From Channa striata (taxonomy: Eukaryota; Chordata; Actinopteri; Anabantiformes; Channidae), in NCBI GenBank assembly GCA_033026295.1, contig CM065176.1:12131945-12195944 (forward strand): a DNA stretch of 64,000 bases. Reading direction: 5' to 3'. The stretch's first letter is position 1, and every line of letters starts with the position of its first letter. Positions 62,370 through 64,000 of this stretch are shown one piece after another. The notes beneath the pieces are model-generated. The model did not search any database. It saw only the letters and a list, made by a program, of their open reading frames with translations, and was not told the origin of the DNA. A program made the position numbers and the translations under genes.

Positions 62370-62500
62370 CATGACAATTAATACATTTACTCTGGTGCTG
62401 CAATAAAGTAAAGTATTTATGTTTCTACTGCAATATATCTCATTGGTAAATGCCGAACTTTTACTGCGCCACATTTGATTTACATGTATAGTTATAGTTA
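62370..62500. repeat. Dispersed repeat fragment
   Basis: The stretch (gctgcaataaagtaaagtat, then ttctactgcaatatatctca, then cttttactgc) resembles from memory the tail region of a common teleost repeat. Possibly related to the copy at 1811. Weak. Confidence 0.35.
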
Positions 62501-63034
62501 GTTTTCAACTTAGGGCTGTACATGAAAAGTAAACGCTTATAAAATACAGTTCGTTCTGATCAAACTTGTAGCTTGCAAATTTTTCATCAAATGTTTTGTT
62601 GGCAGATCTATCCAAGAGATATTGCTCTTTATGAAGGTTTTATTTAACTACCAGTTTGAAGGGTGATATTATACCAAAAAAATGAATTCAGATTTCATCT
62701 TTCTGCTCTAATAAATTACCTCACAGCCCCTCAGGTTAATCACATCAGTCTTGGAGATGTTGCTGATAACGGATGAAAGAATGTTTGTACCAGCTGAATG
62801 TGCGCTGCTATTTTAGGGTTAAGTTTGTCTCCTTTACATTGAAATTGCAAATAAGGGGATGAAAAGTTTACAACAATGAGCATTCAACAACAGCATTTGT
62901 TTATCAGAAGTAACAAAAATGATTAAGGAGCACATAAGAAGTTAAAGTTTCCATCCATTATCTGTCACGGATTAACCTGTTCAGTGGGCTGGAGCCTAAT
63001 GCAGCTGCCATATGTATTAGATAATACAAGTTAT

Positions 63035-63208
63035 AGGTGCAAAAGTTTGTATCCCCCTTGATAAATTAATGAAAACGTAACTTTAATTTCTGATGATGGA
63101 ACATTTGTACTAGGTATGCATTAAATATCATTCAGATAATAAAAAGATATTTATCTATTTGTTTTTATTCCGTTTTAAAATAGGGGATGCAAACTTTCCC
63201 ACCCAAGT
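63035..63208. mobile_element. Short MITE-like element
   Basis: The left end aggtgcaaaagtttgtatcc (cccc) and the right end aggggatgcaaactttccca (ccc) are imperfect inverted repeats of about 22 bp around some 130 bp of AT-rich sequence. Tc1-like MITEs in fish have ends of this kind. No coding capacity. Confidence 0.6.
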
Positions 63209-63676
63209 GTAACTAAACTACCGAGATCTATACAAACTAGTTTAAACAAGCATCACCTCAGTCAGCCTCTATATCTAAATGATGTGCAAACTTTGATGCA
63301 TTAGTTTTAACCTAGGAAGAAAATCTACCAAAGTAGATTCAACATATTGTGTAAATGATAAAACTTTACTTTACTACATTGTTGTGCTGGTTGTACTTTG
63401 ACTTCAGTAAAAAAAAACAATCTGTCCCTATATTGTCTTTATAGTCATTGTCCTCCATCACCCACAATGACTATAAGGATTACGACAATGGTGGCGGTGA
63501 TTTTGATGACGAGGAGGAGGAGGTTTTATTTGATGTTCATATAAGTGGTCTTAAAAGTTGCAGTGACACATTGGCAGAAATGTGTGTATTACCTGTATTT
63601 ACACAGCAGGTGCCGCTGTCGGGCCTCTACGTCACTGACGGAGTCCTGAAGACGCAAAGCCATCACTTGGCCTGGG

Positions 63677-63690
63677 GCGCCCTCTAGTGT
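63677..63690 (-). promoter_or_regulatory. CTCF-like motif 2
   Basis: gcgccctctagtgt, read on the - strand as acactagagggcgc, agrees with CCASYAGRKGGCRS at 13 of 14 positions. It lies about 2 kb upstream of itpr2 and points toward motif 1. A CRE-like tacgtcac lies nearby at about 63629-63636. Confidence 0.4.
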
Positions 63691-64000
63691 TCATCTTACT
63701 GAAATGATAGTTTGGGCTTGTCCAGAAAAGCTTATCTTTAACTGCTGATGACTTATGCTTAGGCTCTACTCATACTGACCTTTTAATGCAGTAAAAATAA
63801 TCACTACTGCAATTTATGTTGTAAAATCATTTCGTTTATGTCTGCTGGGAAAAAAAAAACATGTTTACAGCCTGGACATGCGCAAACGTGACAAAGATCT
63901 TTACCAGAAGTAAAGTGCTGTACAGCCACAAAATATTTCACATCGAAATTTGTTCATGATTCAGCTGACTAAAGTATTGCACAGTGTAAAATCGCATTAC

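Larger units (their letters stand above)
61961..64000. other. Upstream intergenic DNA
   Basis: Besides the repeats and motifs listed, this stretch is AT-rich and without recognised exons. An open frame at 63448-63687 (acidic DDEEEE run) has no known similarity and is not called. The next gene lies outside the window. Confidence 0.6.

Noticed and set aside
63448..63687. Open frame with an acidic run (DDEEEE) upstream of itpr2
   Set aside because: No splice context or family resemblance; the acidic part comes from a GAN-rich simple tract. Kept only as unannotated sequence.
1..64000. CRISPR arrays, operons, phage or other prokaryote-type systems
   Set aside because: None present; tandem repeats are microsatellites without unique spacers, and the gene structure is spliced vertebrate.

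Overview
The window is vertebrate nuclear DNA, most likely from a ray-finned (teleost) fish. It has many small exons with GT-AG introns, long CA/GT microsatellites, a Tc1-like transposon relic, a tRNA-derived SINE and MITEs of kinds common in teleosts. No bacterial, viral or CRISPR-like system was found. The species cannot be named from the sequence.

Two protein-coding genes account for nearly everything, and they point tail to tail. On the + strand, positions 272-4495 hold a complete three-exon sarcospan gene (sspn; 224 aa, four membrane segments), part of the dystrophin-glycoprotein membrane complex. On the - strand, 61641 down to 10636 holds a complete 57-exon inositol 1,4,5-trisphosphate receptor, called itpr2. 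It encodes about 2671-2673 aa and covers the N-terminal suppressor domain, the IP3-binding core, the long modulatory region, six membrane segments with the GGGVGD pore filter, and the C-terminal coiled coil. The itpr2 assignment rests on paralogue-specific residues (for example RTTLR where ITPR1 has RTTGR, and the C-terminal MTEQRKNKQRLGFLG) and on the SSPN neighbour, which matches the mammalian SSPN-ITPR2 arrangement.

Layout: 1-271 sspn 5' side; 272-4495 sspn; 4496 to about 5150 its 3' UTR; about 5150-9490 intergenic; about 9490-10635 probable itpr2 3' UTR; 10636-61641 itpr2; about 61300-61950 CpG-rich itpr2 promoter and first exon; 62000-64000 upstream intergenic DNA with repeats and two CTCF-like motifs. 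The largest itpr2 introns are 37 (7.8 kb), 55 (5.7 kb), 1 (5.3 kb) and 45 (2.4 kb), and they carry most of the mobile elements.

The observations most worth a second look are: a (CTGTA)6 microsatellite at the itpr2 exon 54 donor, which makes a ladder of GT sites where the first site breaks the reading frame and the second restores it; a probable GC-AG intron after exon 15; a perfect 56-bp palindrome inside the Tc1 relic; and a 5'-truncated LINE with a perfect 20-bp target-site duplication. I did not find evidence of a novel biological system. Splice sites and exons were placed by hand, by phase and by remembered family similarity; no alignment or search was run.
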